Shown: positions 34,576 through 43,691, counted from the first letter of the stretch. The stretch is 64,000 nt of DNA from an uncultured Actinobaculum sp. (GCA_938020505.1 CALIHR010000025.1:75411-139410), one strand, 5' to 3'. The notes: a model not told the origin generated them from the letters alone. Program-made: numbers and translations.

Positions 34576-35928
34576 TCAGTCGTCGCCCTCGAAGATGTCG
34601 AGCATTTTGGTGGGGACGGCGGGTTCGCCGCTGGAGAGGCGCCAACCGTCGTAGGGCAGCTCGGCGCGGGATTCCTCGTGGCGGGCGGCCGCTGCGGCGA
34701 TGGCGGCCTTCCCGATCTGGGATTCGTCGATCGCGCCGGCGTCGACGAGCTTGACTTGAAGGGGGCGGGCGCCCGCCCGCTCGAGGTAGTGAAGGCCCTC
34801 CTGCCAGCTTCCGGCCGAGACGACGAGCTCCTGGGCGGCGCTGCCACGCTGGTCGCAGACGCGGCCCGCGACCTTGAGCCCTCCCACGCTCGCCTTGTTC
34901 TTCGAGCTTTTGGCCACCTCGTGCATTTTTCCGTCGGCGCCCTCGCGTTGGACGAGCTTGTAGACCATCTCCGCCGTCGGATGCCCCGAGCCGGTCACGA
35001 CCCTCGTTCCGACGCCGTAAGAATCTACCGGCGCGGCGCCGAGGGCGGCGATGGAGTATTCATCGAGGTCGCTCGTGACGGTGATCTTCGTCGATGTCGC
35101 GCCGAGGTCGTCAAGCTGCTTGCGCACGGTGAACGCCTGGGCGACGAGGTCGCCCGAATCGAGCCGGACCGCGCCCAGCTCGCCCCCGGCCTCGCGTGCG
35201 GCGGCGACGGCGTTGTTCACGCCCTCGGTGATGTCGTAGGTGTCCACCAGCAAAGTGGTTCCCGTTCCCATCGTCGCGATCTGGGCGGCGAACGCCTCCT
35301 TCTCCGAATCGTGGACGAGGGTGAAGGAATGCGCGGACGTCCCGGCGACGCCGAGGTCATAGGTGCGCCCGCCTTCCAGGTCCGACGTCGCTGTGAAGCC
35401 CGCGATGACGGCGGCGCGTGCGGCGTGGACGGCCGCGGTTTCGTGCGTGCGGCGCGCGCCGAATTCCAGGCAGGGGCGGCCGTGGGCGGCGGCCGTCATG
35501 CGCGAGGCGGCCGTGGCCACCGCCGAATCGTGGTTGAGGATCGAGAGGATGACCGTCTCCAGCACGACGCATTCGGCGAATGAGCCTGTGACCGTGAGGA
35601 CGGGGGAGTGCGGGAAATAGCATTCGCCCTCGGCGTACCCGTAAACGTCGCCCGTGAAGCGGTAGTCGGCGAGGTACTCGGCGGTGCGGTCTGAGACGAT
35701 CGCGCGAGACGCGAGATACTCGATTTCCTCGGGGTTGAAGCGGAAATCGCGGATCGCTTCGAGGACGCGCCCGGTGCCGCAGACCACGCCGTAGCGCCTC
35801 TCGCCGGGAAGCCTGCGCCCGAAGGCCTCGAAGACGCACTTCCTTTCGGCGGTGCCGGAGGCGATGGCTGCGTCGACCATCGTCAGCTCGTACATGTCGG
35901 TCATGAGCGACGTCGTGGAGAATGCCAT
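34576..35928 (-). CDS. pncB: nicotinate phosphoribosyltransferase
   Basis: This 450-residue enzyme joins nicotinate to phosphoribosyl pyrophosphate to make NaMN in NAD salvage. The N-terminal LMTDMYELTMVDAA is the family hallmark. VAGTSAHSFTLVHDSE and the following phosphate-binding stretch VRLDSGDL belong to the active site, and GVGTRVVTGSGHPTAEMVYKLV lies near the C terminus. It is transcribed opposite to the helicase, and the two genes converge with a 168-bp gap. The 5' side faces the repeat-rich region before clpS. Confidence 0.94.
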   Translation of the reverse strand: MAFSTTSLMTDMYELTMVDAAIASGTAERKCVFEAFGRRLPGERRYGVVCGTGRVLEAIRDFRFNPEEIEYLASRAIVSDRTAEYLADYRFTGDVYGYAEGECYFPHSPVLTVTGSFAECVVLETVILSILNHDSAVATAASRMTAAAHGRPCLEFGARRTHETAAVHAARAAVIAGFTATSDLEGGRTYDLGVAGTSAHSFTLVHDSEKEAFAAQIATMGTGTTLLVDTYDITEGVNNAVAAAREAGGELGAVRLDSGDLVAQAFTVRKQLDDLGATSTKITVTSDLDEYSIAALGAAPVDSYGVGTRVVTGSGHPTAEMVYKLVQREGADGKMHEVAKSSKNKASVGGLKVAGRVCDQRGSAAQELVVSAGSWQEGLHYLERAGARPLQVKLVDAGAIDESQIGKAAIAAAAARHEESRAELPYDGWRLSSGEPAVPTKMLDIFEGDD

Positions 35929-36007
35929 GCGGCAATCGTACGCGAGTTGAACGCCGGACGCCGCTTTGGGCGAGCGGAGACTTGCTGCGAGGTTGTCTCA
36001 GACGGCA

Positions 36008-36329
36008 CGCGAGCCGCCGTGCGCGGGTGTCCGCCCGTAGATTTCAGCGAGGCGAATTCGAGCCGAGCCGCCGTGCGCGGGGGAGGAACGTCGGTGTGGG
36101 TGAGGGAGCATGTCAAGCGAGGCCGAGCCGCCGTGTGCGGGGGAGGAACCGTGCGAGGCGGCCGACGCGTGTGCCGACGGTGCGAGCCGCGGTGCGGCGG
36201 CCGGGTGCAAATCGACGACGCCGGCGCGGGCAACGGTCGCGCGGACGCATGCGCGCGGGGGCGGGGAAGCCGGCTGCTCGCTCGCGGCGCGGGCAACGGT
36301 CGCGCGGACGCATGCGCGCGGGGGCGGGG
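36008..36329. repeat. two families of GC-rich direct repeats between pncB and clpS
   Basis: CGAGCCGCCGTGCGCGGG recurs near 36008, 36064 and 36125 (last copy with one change), the latter two followed by GGAGGAAC. A 44-bp exact repeat lies at 36223-36266 and 36286-36329, with a 19-bp spacer. The 490-bp gap between the two divergent genes holds no supported gene. The clpS promoter must lie at its right end. Confidence 0.8.
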
Positions 36330-36418
36330 TTTTCGCATGCTGCGAGCCGCTGAAGCGTCGCGGGAGAAAACCGCGGCGAAACGTCTCAAAACCGCATGGT
36401 TACGGGTAGACTAGTTGT

Positions 36419-36709
36419 GTGAACAGCCAGTCGACGCCCTCTTCGACGCCAGCGCCAGCGGAGGTCCCCGCGAGGTTCGGGACCTGGAGGACGGTTGTCC
36501 ACAATGACCCGGTCAATCTCATGACGTACGTCGAGTGGGTTTTCGAGAGCTATTTCCACATGAGCAGGCGCCGGGCGCGCATGCTCATGCTCCAAGTGCA
36601 CAACGAGGGCCGGGCCGTCGTCTCGCGCGGGGCGCGCGAGCAGATGGAGGCCGACGCCCAGGCCATGCAGTCCTACGGGCTGTGGGCGACGATCGAAGAG
36701 GCGGAGTGA
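36419..36709 (+). CDS. clpS: ATP-dependent Clp protease adaptor ClpS
   Basis: This 96-residue adaptor delivers N-degron substrates to the ClpA/ClpC-ClpP protease. The conserved core WRTVVHNDPVNLMTYVEWVF contains the N-end recognition Asn-Asp and Met, and VHNEGRAVVSRGAREQMEADA completes the fold. The start is GTG at 36419. It overlaps the next gene (GTGA) and begins a six-gene co-directional run to rdgB. Confidence 0.95.
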   Translation: MNSQSTPSSTPAPAEVPARFGTWRTVVHNDPVNLMTYVEWVFESYFHMSRRRARMLMLQVHNEGRAVVSRGAREQMEADAQAMQSYGLWATIEEAE

Positions 36710-37392
36710 GGGCGATGGAGGCGTTCAGGCCCTGGAGGGGCGGCTACCTGTCCAAGGCGCAGGAGACCGAGCGGCGTCTGCTTGCGCGGATGGCGTGCGA
36801 CGTCGTCGAGATGCTCGGCCATTCGATGGCGGATCTGGCCCAACGCGAGAGCTCGGAGGCGAGGGGAGAGGATCCGCTCGCGGTCTACGAGGCCGAGCTC
36901 TCCGGCGTCGCCGAGCGGGCTTCGCGGGAGAGCGGCGGGCCCGGCGCCGGGCGGGCGGGCGCGCACAAGCCCATTGACGACGCGATGTTCCGGCTCCTGC
37001 CGGACATGTCCGAGGATCCGAGGCAGGCCGAGGCTCTGCGGGAGATGACCTCCGCGAGCCTGTCGGCCGTCAAGGCCGAGCATCTGCTCATACTGTGGCG
37101 GTCGGTCAACGGGGCCACGGACGACGTGTGGGTCGGCAACGAGGACATGCCCGGGTGGATATCGGCGATCAACTCGATCCGGCTGGTGCTCGCCTCGCGC
37201 CTGGACATCCAAGGCGAGGAGGACGGCCAGGAGATTTACGAGGCCGCTCAGGACATCACGGGGGCCAACGGCAAGGGCAACCAGCGCGAGGTGCAGACCC
37301 CCGACGAATTGCTTCGCGTGCTTTACACGATGGTTACCTGGTGGCAAGAGTCACTGCTTCTGGCTGCGAGGAATAAGACCCCTCACCGATAA
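36706..37392 (+). CDS. DUF2017 family protein
   Basis: This is a 228-residue actinobacterial protein that follows clpS in this conserved block. The GTG at 36706 overlaps the clpS stop; ATG 36715 (MEAFRPWRGG) is an equally plausible start. Family-like features are LRGGYL-like GGYLSKAQETERRLL near the N terminus, FRLLPDMSEDPRQAEALREMTSASL in the middle, and WVGNEDMPGWISAINSIRLVLASRL. The sequence is acidic, helical and has no transmembrane helix. Function is unknown; association with Clp proteolysis is inferred from gene order only. Confidence 0.87.
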   Translation: MRAMEAFRPWRGGYLSKAQETERRLLARMACDVVEMLGHSMADLAQRESSEARGEDPLAVYEAELSGVAERASRESGGPGAGRAGAHKPIDDAMFRLLPDMSEDPRQAEALREMTSASLSAVKAEHLLILWRSVNGATDDVWVGNEDMPGWISAINSIRLVLASRLDIQGEEDGQEIYEAAQDITGANGKGNQREVQTPDELLRVLYTMVTWWQESLLLAARNKTPHR

Positions 37393-37402
37393 AGTTTTGT
37401 CC

Positions 37403-38230
37403 ATGGACTTTCGCCCCATAGGCATCTTCGACTCCGGCGTCGGCGGGCTCACCGTTGCGCGCGCGATCATCGACCAATTTCCAGAGGAGTCGATCACCTA
37501 CATCGGCGACACCGCCCACACGCCGTACGGGCCGAAGCCGATCGCCCGCGTGCGCGAGCTGGCCTTGGACATCATGGACAGCCTCGTCGATTCCGGCGTC
37601 AAGATGCTCGTCATCGCCTGCAACTCGGCGTCGGCCGCAGTGCTGCACGACGCGCGCGAGCGCTATCAGGCCGCACGCTCGATTCCCGTCGTCGAAGTCA
37701 TCCAGCCCGCGGTCAGGCGCGCGGTGTCAGCCACGCGTAACCGGCGCATCGGCGTCATCGGGACGGCGGCGACGATCGGGTCGGGCGCCTACGAGGACGC
37801 CTTCGCGGCGGCCCCGCACCTGACGCTGACGACGGCGGCATGCCCCGAGTTCGTCGAGCTGGTCGAGGCGGGGATCACCGCGGGCCCGCAGGTCGAGGCG
37901 GTCGCCGAGCGCTACCTCGCGCCCGTGCGCGACGCCGGGGTGGACACCCTCGTGCTCGGATGCACGCATTATCCGCTGCTCGCGGGGGCCATCGGATACA
38001 CGATGGGCGAGTCCGTCACGCTCGTTTCGTCCGCGGACGAGACCGCCCGCGACGTCTACGCCAAGCTCGCCTCTCAGAGCCTGTTCGCCCCGCCCGGAAA
38101 CGAGCCCGACCGCCGCTTCTATGCGACGGGGGACCCCGCCCGCTTCGGCGAGCTCGCTGGAAGGTTCCTCGGCCCGGAGGTCGGCGCGGCGCGTTCGATC
38201 TCCCAGATCCGCTCGGGGGTGAGCGCATGA
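37403..38230 (+). CDS. murI: glutamate racemase
   Basis: MurI supplies D-glutamate for peptidoglycan. The 275-residue enzyme has the N-terminal IGIFDSGVGGLTVAR, the first catalytic cysteine in IACNSAS (Cys73) and the second in LGCTHYPLL (Cys187), plus GDTAHTPYG. ATG 37403 is chosen; a TTG two codons upstream is also in frame. The stop overlaps the next start as ATGA. Confidence 0.96.
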   Translation: MDFRPIGIFDSGVGGLTVARAIIDQFPEESITYIGDTAHTPYGPKPIARVRELALDIMDSLVDSGVKMLVIACNSASAAVLHDARERYQAARSIPVVEVIQPAVRRAVSATRNRRIGVIGTAATIGSGAYEDAFAAAPHLTLTTAACPEFVELVEAGITAGPQVEAVAERYLAPVRDAGVDTLVLGCTHYPLLAGAIGYTMGESVTLVSSADETARDVYAKLASQSLFAPPGNEPDRRFYATGDPARFGELAGRFLGPEVGAARSISQIRSGVSA

Positions 38231-39021
38231 GACTGACCGTCATCGGCTGCTCGGGCTCCATGTCCGGCAGGTTTTCTGCGGCGTCGGCCTATCTTCTCCA
38301 AGCCGACGGGGAGGACGAAGACGGCAGGCTGCGCACGTACTCGGCCGTCCTCGACTTCGGCCCCGGAGCCATGGGCCAGCTTCTCAACTACCTTGACCCG
38401 GCCGACCTCGACGCGATGGTGCTCAGCCATCTGCACACCGACCATTGCGCCGACATCATCGGCATGCAGGTGTATCGGCGCTGGTTTCCCGACGGGCCGC
38501 TTGCGCGGATCCCCGTCTACAGCCCGGACGACGGGGAGCGCCGCACCCGCCAGCTCGGCGGGGACCCAGACGAGGAGACCTACGAGGGCGAGTTCGAGTT
38601 CAAGCAGATCGGGCCGGGCGACGTCGTCGAGATAGGCCCGATGAAGCTTGAGGCTTTCGCCGCCGATCACACGGTGCCCTGCGTGGGGCTGAGGGTGAGC
38701 GGGCCGAGCGACCTCGGCCCGGGCAATGCCACCCTCGGCTACACCGGCGACACCGACCTGTGCGACACGGAGGTGGAGATGGCCCGGGGCGTCGACCTCC
38801 TTCTCTCGGAGTGCGCGTTCGAAGACGGGCGCGACTCGGTGCGCGGCGTCCATATGACGGGCTCGCGCGCAGGGGAGCTCGCCCAGCGGGCGGGCGCGGC
38901 GAGGCTGCTTTTGACGCACCTGCAGCCGTGGACCGACCCCGAGGCGGTTCGGCGGAGCGCCGAGCGCGTTTACGAGGGCCCCGTGCGGGCCGTGCTTCCC
39001 GGCGAGGAGCACCGCGTCTGA
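38227..39021 (+). CDS. MBL-fold metallo-hydrolase (ribonuclease Z-like family)
   Basis: This 264-residue metallo-beta-lactamase-fold protein has the metal motif SHLHTDHCAD (HxHxDH), a downstream His in DHTVPC, an Asp in YTGDTD and the final THLQPW. Coupling to murI by ATGA and to rph 20 bp downstream places it in the standard actinobacterial murI-MBL-rph-rdgB group. The fold resembles RNase Z-type phosphodiesterases, and a role in RNA or cyclic-nucleotide hydrolysis is possible. The start at 38227 follows from the overlap; a longer open frame upstream is a murI shadow. Confidence 0.9.
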   Translation: MRLTVIGCSGSMSGRFSAASAYLLQADGEDEDGRLRTYSAVLDFGPGAMGQLLNYLDPADLDAMVLSHLHTDHCADIIGMQVYRRWFPDGPLARIPVYSPDDGERRTRQLGGDPDEETYEGEFEFKQIGPGDVVEIGPMKLEAFAADHTVPCVGLRVSGPSDLGPGNATLGYTGDTDLCDTEVEMARGVDLLLSECAFEDGRDSVRGVHMTGSRAGELAQRAGAARLLLTHLQPWTDPEAVRRSAERVYEGPVRAVLPGEEHRV

Positions 39022-39040
39022 AAGCGGTAGGATCGCACGC

Positions 39041-39814
39041 ATGAGTCAACGAGCAGACGGCCGAGCCGTCGACGACATGCGTCCCGTGTCCATCTCCCGA
39101 GGCTGGCTCGACGCAGGCGAGGGCAGCGTTCTCGTCTCCTTCGGCAAAACCATGGTCCTGTGCGTCGCCTCCTTCACGGAAGGCGTTCCGCGCTGGCGCA
39201 AGGACACCGGCCTGGGATGGGTGACCGCCGAGTACTCGATGCTTCCCCGCGCCACGGACGAACGCTCGCCCCGGGAGTCCGTGAAGGGAAGGCTCGGCGG
39301 CCGGACACATGAGATTTCGCGCCTGATCGGCCGCGCGCTGCGCGCCTGCGTCGACATGCGGGCCCTCGGCGAGAATACTATCCAGCTCGATTGCGACGTC
39401 CTTCGAGCCGACGGCGGCACCCGCACGGCGTCGATCACCGGCGCCTTTGCAGCGTTGGCCGACGCCGTCGACTGGGCTGTGGGCAAAGGGATCGTCAAAC
39501 CGCGCAGGCCGGTCCTCAGCGACACGGTGAGCGCAGTGTCGGTCGGCGTCGTCGACGGGCGCCCGGTGCTCGACCTGCCCTACGAGGAGGACTCACGCGC
39601 CGACACCGACATGAACGTGGTCGCGACAGGCACCGGCCAGTTCATCGAGATCCAGGGGACCGCCGAACACGCGCCTTTCTCAAGGGGCGAGCTGGGGGAG
39701 CTTTTGGACCTCGCCGCGATCGGGACGGCTCATTTGGCCGCCGTCCAGAAAGAGGCGCTGACGGGCGACAACCCCATTGATCCTCGGATCGTCGCCGGAT
39801 GGGAGAATCGATGA
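39041..39814 (+). CDS. rph: ribonuclease PH
   Basis: RNase PH trims tRNA 3' ends by phosphorolysis. The 257-residue protein has RPVSISRGWLDAGEGSVLVSFGKTMVLCVASF, the basic RNA-binding GRTHEISRLIGRALRA, and DCDVLRADGGTRTASITGAFAAL with the catalytic acidic region, then DLPYEEDSRADTDMNVV. Its stop overlaps the rdgB start by 4 bp. Length and motifs are typical. Confidence 0.96.
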   Translation: MSQRADGRAVDDMRPVSISRGWLDAGEGSVLVSFGKTMVLCVASFTEGVPRWRKDTGLGWVTAEYSMLPRATDERSPRESVKGRLGGRTHEISRLIGRALRACVDMRALGENTIQLDCDVLRADGGTRTASITGAFAALADAVDWAVGKGIVKPRRPVLSDTVSAVSVGVVDGRPVLDLPYEEDSRADTDMNVVATGTGQFIEIQGTAEHAPFSRGELGELLDLAAIGTAHLAAVQKEALTGDNPIDPRIVAGWENR

Positions 39815-40392
39815 AGCTTGTGCTGGCCACTCGCAATCCGCACAAAGTCGCGGAGCTGCGCGCGATTCTCCTGCCGCTCCTGCCCGGAGCGGAGATCGTG
39901 GGCGCCGAGGCGTTCGACGTCCCCGAGCCGGTGGAGGACGAGGTGACTTTCGCTGGCAACGCCCTCATCAAGGCCAGGCAGTTGGCGGAGGAGACCGGCT
40001 TGCTCGCCCTCGCCGACGATTCGGGCGTCTGCGTGGACGCCATGGGCGGGGCGCCGGGGGTGTTTTCCGCGCGGTGGTGCGGAAGGCACGGCGACGACGC
40101 CGCAAATCTGGAGCTTTTGCTGGCGCAGATGGCCGACGTTCCGGAGAGGCATCGCGGGGCGTCTTTTGTGTGCGCCGCGGCGATGGCCGCCCCCGACGGG
40201 CGCGAGGAGGTCGCCGAGGGAGTCATGCGCGGAAGCCTCCTCTTCGCTCCGCGCGGCGAGAACGGATTCGGATACGACCCGATATTCAGGCCCGAGGGCC
40301 TCTCGGTTTCCAGCGCTGAGCTGACGCCCGAGCGCAAGGATGCCATATCGCACCGCGGAAAGGCGTTTCGGGCGCTGGCCGCGAGGATTTAG
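39811..40392 (+). CDS. rdgB: non-canonical purine NTP pyrophosphatase (RdgB/HAM1)
   Basis: This 193-residue enzyme hydrolyses dITP, ITP and XTP to keep damaged purines out of nucleic acids. The start MKLVLATRNPHKVAELR is the classic family opening, followed by FAGNALIKARQLAE, LADDSGVCVDAMGGAPGVFSARW and GENGFGYDPIF. ATG 39811 is chosen over 39799 because it overlaps the rph stop and matches the family start. It converges with the next gene, overlapping it by 4 bp. Confidence 0.95.
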   Translation: MKLVLATRNPHKVAELRAILLPLLPGAEIVGAEAFDVPEPVEDEVTFAGNALIKARQLAEETGLLALADDSGVCVDAMGGAPGVFSARWCGRHGDDAANLELLLAQMADVPERHRGASFVCAAAMAAPDGREEVAEGVMRGSLLFAPRGENGFGYDPIFRPEGLSVSSAELTPERKDAISHRGKAFRALAARI

Positions 40393-40919
40393 GCGTCGCA
40401 GCCGAGCACGGCGAGGGCGCGGCGAAGCAGGGAGGCGTGCGCGGGAATGAGCTCGGCTTGGAGCTCGCGCGTACGGGCCTCCCCGGGCGTGAACCACGAG
40501 AATTCGAGCGAATCGTCGCCCGGGTTGCAATCGCCCTGCATGGCGACGATGTAGGCGAGGGAGACGGCGTGCTGGCGCGGGTCGTGCCAGCCTTCCCCCA
40601 TGGGGAAGTACTCGCCGACGGTGAAAGGCGTGAGAACCGCCGGGATTCGGGGGAGTGCCATGGGGCCGAGGTCTTTGTCGATGTGCCGCGCGAGCGCCTC
40701 GCGGATCGTCTCGTAGAGCAGGATGCGCCCGGACGGGAAAGCTCGGTTGATTCCTTCGTCGTCGGCGCACAAGAGCATTCCCACCGCTTCCAGGGCGCCC
40801 GCCTCGTCGAGGCGAACCGGGACGATGTCGACGTAGACCATGGGAACCTTTTCGCGGACGAAGCGCAGGTCCTCGGGCGGCAACCAGGGGCCGATGGCAT
40901 CCGAATCGATTTCGCTCAT
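40389..40919 (-). CDS. NUDIX-fold protein with degenerate Nudix box (DUF4916-like)
   Basis: This 176-residue protein has a NUDIX-like fold: PMVYVDIVPVRLDEAG, a Nudix-box position GRILLYETIREALARHIDKDLG, and FTVGEYFPMGEGWHDPRQHAVSLAYIV. The Gx5E part of the box is present, but the REUxEE part reads RHIDKD, so the usual metal-binding glutamates are lost. It resembles the actinobacterial DUF4916 group. It may bind rather than hydrolyse a nucleotide. It is convergent with rdgB. Confidence 0.78.
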   Translation of the reverse strand: MSEIDSDAIGPWLPPEDLRFVREKVPMVYVDIVPVRLDEAGALEAVGMLLCADDEGINRAFPSGRILLYETIREALARHIDKDLGPMALPRIPAVLTPFTVGEYFPMGEGWHDPRQHAVSLAYIVAMQGDCNPGDDSLEFSWFTPGEARTRELQAELIPAHASLLRRALAVLGCDA

Positions 40920-41035
40920 GCGTTTAGTGTGCCAGGGAGATTCTGGCCGCCGCTTCCTGAGCGGAGGTTTTCTCGCCGGGTGAACGGGGCGGGGCTTGGA
41001 CGGTCGAAACGAGGCGGCAGTGGCAAGATAGTCGC

Positions 41036-41509
41036 ATGGTCAAACTCGACGTCGGCGACATTGCGCCCGATTTCACCCTCCCGAGCACCGACGGCGACAT
41101 CCGGCTGTCCGAGGCGCTGGGCAAGGCGGAGAAGGGCGTGATCGTCTACTTCTACCCCAAGGCGATGACGCCTGGATGCACAACTGAGGCGTGCGACTTC
41201 CGCGACAGCCTGAACTCCCTGAAAGGCGCCGGATACTCGGTCGTCGGAGTTTCGCCGGATTCGCTGGGCTCCCTGGAGAAGTTCGCCCGGCGCGACGCCC
41301 TGAACTTCCCGCTGGCCAGCGATCCCGAGCGCGACGTCATGGAGGCGTACGGTGCCTTCGGCGAGAAGAAGAACTACGGGAAGATCGTGCGCGGGGTCAT
41401 CCGATCTACGTTCGTCGTGGGAAAGGACGGCAAGATTCTCCTCGCCAATTGCAACGTCAAGGCCAAGGGGCATGTGGCGCGCCTGCGCAAGGAACTGGGG
41501 ATCGACTAG
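41036..41509 (+). CDS. bcp: thioredoxin-dependent thiol peroxidase (Bcp/PrxQ)
   Basis: This 157-residue peroxiredoxin reduces hydroperoxides using thioredoxin. TPGCTTEACDFRD holds the peroxidatic Cys48 and the resolving Cys53, the atypical two-cysteine PrxQ arrangement. VGVSPDSLGSLEKFARR and IRSTFVVGKDGKI are standard. It is monocistronic, between the NUDIX-like gene and tRNA-Leu. Confidence 0.95.
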   Translation: MVKLDVGDIAPDFTLPSTDGDIRLSEALGKAEKGVIVYFYPKAMTPGCTTEACDFRDSLNSLKGAGYSVVGVSPDSLGSLEKFARRDALNFPLASDPERDVMEAYGAFGEKKNYGKIVRGVIRSTFVVGKDGKILLANCNVKAKGHVARLRKELGID

Positions 41510-41706
41510 CCGCTTTTCCGACGGATGACTGGCGACGGCGCAACGGATGGGCGGCTCGCGTCGCGGCGCCGGAAGCGGCGGGCGTCTGCGATGGGTTTGC
41601 CGCTCAGCCGCGCCGCCGTCGGAAAAGGCGTTGGCGATGTGCCGGGCGGCCTGCGCCGAGGACGGCGATGGCCGGCGGCGCCGCGAGCCGTTAGAATGTG
41701 GTGGCA

Positions 41707-41790
41707 GCGCGCGAGTGGCGGAATTGGTAGACGCGCCAGATTTAGGTTCTGGTGCCCTAGGGCGTGTGGGTTCGAGTCCCACCTTGCGCA
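41707..41790 (+). tRNA. tRNA-Leu (anticodon UAG)
   Basis: The 84-nt class II tRNA has acceptor GCGCGAG pairing with CTTGCGC, D-loop GGAATTGGTAGACGC, anticodon stem CCAGA/TCTGG with loop TTTAGGT giving anticodon TAG, a long variable arm, and T-arm GTGGGTTCGAGTCCCAC. CCA is not encoded. Confidence 0.96.
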
Positions 41791-41825
41791 CGGGCGGCAT
41801 TGAGGGCGTGTTCGAGGAGGTTGCT

Positions 41826-42185
41826 GTGCCAAGCAACAAGATGATCGGAGAGTTCTCGCAAAAACCTAAGACCGACGCGCACTGTCAGGCGATCGATGCG
41901 TACGTGATGGGCCTGGGCAGCGTCAAAAGAGAGCTTCGTTCTCAGCTCAGCTACTCGGTCAATCGGAAATTCCTCTGGATGTGGGCATACGAGAAAACCG
42001 GCGACGGAACGCTCTATCTCAATGTCACTTTGGATCACAGGGAGGAATTTCCTGGCATTCACAGGGTCACCCAAGTCAGCGCCCGCCGGTGGAACCATCA
42101 CGTCGTAGTGAAGTCCCTTGAGACGGCGAATAGCTCGTGGCTCCGGGAACTGATAAAGAAGGGATTCGAATTCTCCTGCCGATGA
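41826..42185 (+). CDS. DUF5655 domain protein
   Basis: This 119-residue protein starts at GTG 41826 with GAGGAGG six bases upstream, 35 bp after the tRNA. VNRKFLWMWAYEKTGDGTLYLNVTLDH, HRVTQVSARRWNHHVVV and SSWLRELIKKGFEF match the DUF5655 pattern, often found alone or fused to DUF4287. The domain is small, soluble and of unknown function. It uses a somewhat less GC-rich codon set than its neighbours. Confidence 0.8.
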   Translation: MPSNKMIGEFSQKPKTDAHCQAIDAYVMGLGSVKRELRSQLSYSVNRKFLWMWAYEKTGDGTLYLNVTLDHREEFPGIHRVTQVSARRWNHHVVVKSLETANSSWLRELIKKGFEFSCR

Positions 42186-42324
42186 CAGCAAACTTGGCGT
42201 CCGCCGTCATCGCCTCATGTCGTCTCGGAATCGCCTCGGCATGGGAAACCGCCGTTGCCCCGGCATGGCCGGGCGCCTGGCCGCTTCGGGAGCGTCGCTC
42301 GTCGATGAGTTGGCCGCCGAGAAT

Positions 42325-43182
42325 TCAGCCTCCGAACACGGCTTCGCGGACGCGATCGACCGGCATGGCGACGTCGAGCCAGATTTCCTCGGCGATGGCG
42401 GCCTGCCACAAGAGCATTCCGAGCCCGTCGATCGGGGTGGCTCCGGCCCGGGCGGCGAGGGCGAGCAGCTTCGTCTCGCGCGGGTGGTAGACGGTGTCCA
42501 CCACGGCCTGGCCGGGGCGGAGCCATTCTTCTTTGACGTTTGACTGACTTTCGAGGGGCGCCATGCCCACCCGGGTGGCGTCCACGACGATGTCCGCCTC
42601 CCGAACGGCCCGCTCGAGGGCTGCCTCGTCGGCGACGTCGGTGAGCGTCAGATTCACGCCCGTGCGCTCGGAGAGCGCGGCGATCTTCTGCGACGTCGGC
42701 CCGAAGGACGCGTTGGCGCGTTTGAAGACGGAGACCCTCCCCGCGCCGTCGAGCGCGGCCTGAGTGAAAACCGCCGAACCCGCGCCGCCTGCTCCGATGA
42801 CCGCGACGTCGGCGCCCGCCACGTTGAAGCCTCGCTCGGCGACCGACCGCAGCAGGCCCGCTCCGTCGGTGTTGTGGCCGATGAGCCGATCGCCCTCGCG
42901 CTTGACCGTGTTGACCGCGCCCATGAGCCGGGCCGCGGGGGAGAGCTCGTCGAGATGCTCGATCACAGCGGCCTTGCACGGCATTGTCACGTTGAAGCCC
43001 GCGAAGCCCATGGCGCGTGCGCCCGCGACGGCGGCGGCGACGGCCGAGGGGACGACGTCGTGGCACAGGTAGACGCAGTCGAGCCCGAGCTCGGCGAAGG
43101 ACGCGTTGTGCATGGCGGGGGAGAGCGAATGCTCCACGGGCGAGCCGAAAAGGGCAAACGCCTTTGTGCGGCCGGATATCAT
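42325..43182 (-). CDS. aroE: shikimate dehydrogenase
   Basis: This 285-residue enzyme reduces 3-dehydroshikimate with NADPH in aromatic amino acid biosynthesis. SPVEHSLSPAMHNASF binds the substrate carboxylate, and NVTMPCK carries the catalytic lysine (the family usually has NVTxPxK). GHNTDG and the dinucleotide motif GAGGAG follow, with GLGMLLWQ at the C terminus. AAGGAGG precedes the ATG. It is monocistronic and convergent with the DUF5655 gene. Confidence 0.93.
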   Translation of the reverse strand: MISGRTKAFALFGSPVEHSLSPAMHNASFAELGLDCVYLCHDVVPSAVAAAVAGARAMGFAGFNVTMPCKAAVIEHLDELSPAARLMGAVNTVKREGDRLIGHNTDGAGLLRSVAERGFNVAGADVAVIGAGGAGSAVFTQAALDGAGRVSVFKRANASFGPTSQKIAALSERTGVNLTLTDVADEAALERAVREADIVVDATRVGMAPLESQSNVKEEWLRPGQAVVDTVYHPRETKLLALAARAGATPIDGLGMLLWQAAIAEEIWLDVAMPVDRVREAVFGG

Positions 43183-43621
43183 CGGACCTCCTTCGACGGG
43201 GCGGGGGACCCGCGAAGCGACCGTGCACGCGGGGGGCCTGGAGCGGTGCGCTTGCGGGGGCGCCTCAAGAGTACTCCACGCCGTGATGAGCTTCTGTTCG
43301 TGCCTGGCGCGAAAGGATCTCCTGTCAGTCGGCCTCGGCGTTCAACGTGAACCTCTGCCGGCGCTCAGCGTGAAGACCTGGTCGGGGGACTCTGATCGGG
43401 CTCGTGGCAAGTTGCCCGTGCGACAGGGACATTCGTCCTTAATCTGCTGCTCGTTGGTGAGCACGACGAACAAAAACCGACAAAAAGGGTGCAGACAGCA
43501 GGATGGAGTGCAGCGAGAAAATCGAACATATTTCCGCTTCGGTTTTGCGCGCTGTTTGCTCGCGTGTCAGGGTTTCTATCTCTTTGCGCGCGTTCCTTGC
43601 GCGCGGTGTCGGCGAAAAAGA

Positions 43622-43662
43622 AAGAGCCTTCGGGCACCCAAAATGGGTGCCCGAAGGCTCTT
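43622..43662. terminator. 19-bp perfect hairpin, probable (minus-strand) terminator
   Basis: AAGAGCCTTCGGGCACCCA (43622-43640) pairs perfectly with TGGGTGCCCGAAGGCTCTT (43644-43662) around an AAA loop. On the minus strand it is followed by TTCTTTTTC, so it resembles a terminator in that direction. On the plus strand no T-run follows. Confidence 0.6.
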
Positions 43663-43691
43663 GCGTACCGTCAATGACGGGTACTAGCGTA

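Noticed and set aside
36223..36329. CRISPR-like repeat-spacer pair
   Set aside because: Only two copies of a 44-bp repeat with one 19-bp spacer, in a GC-rich region with related smaller repeats.
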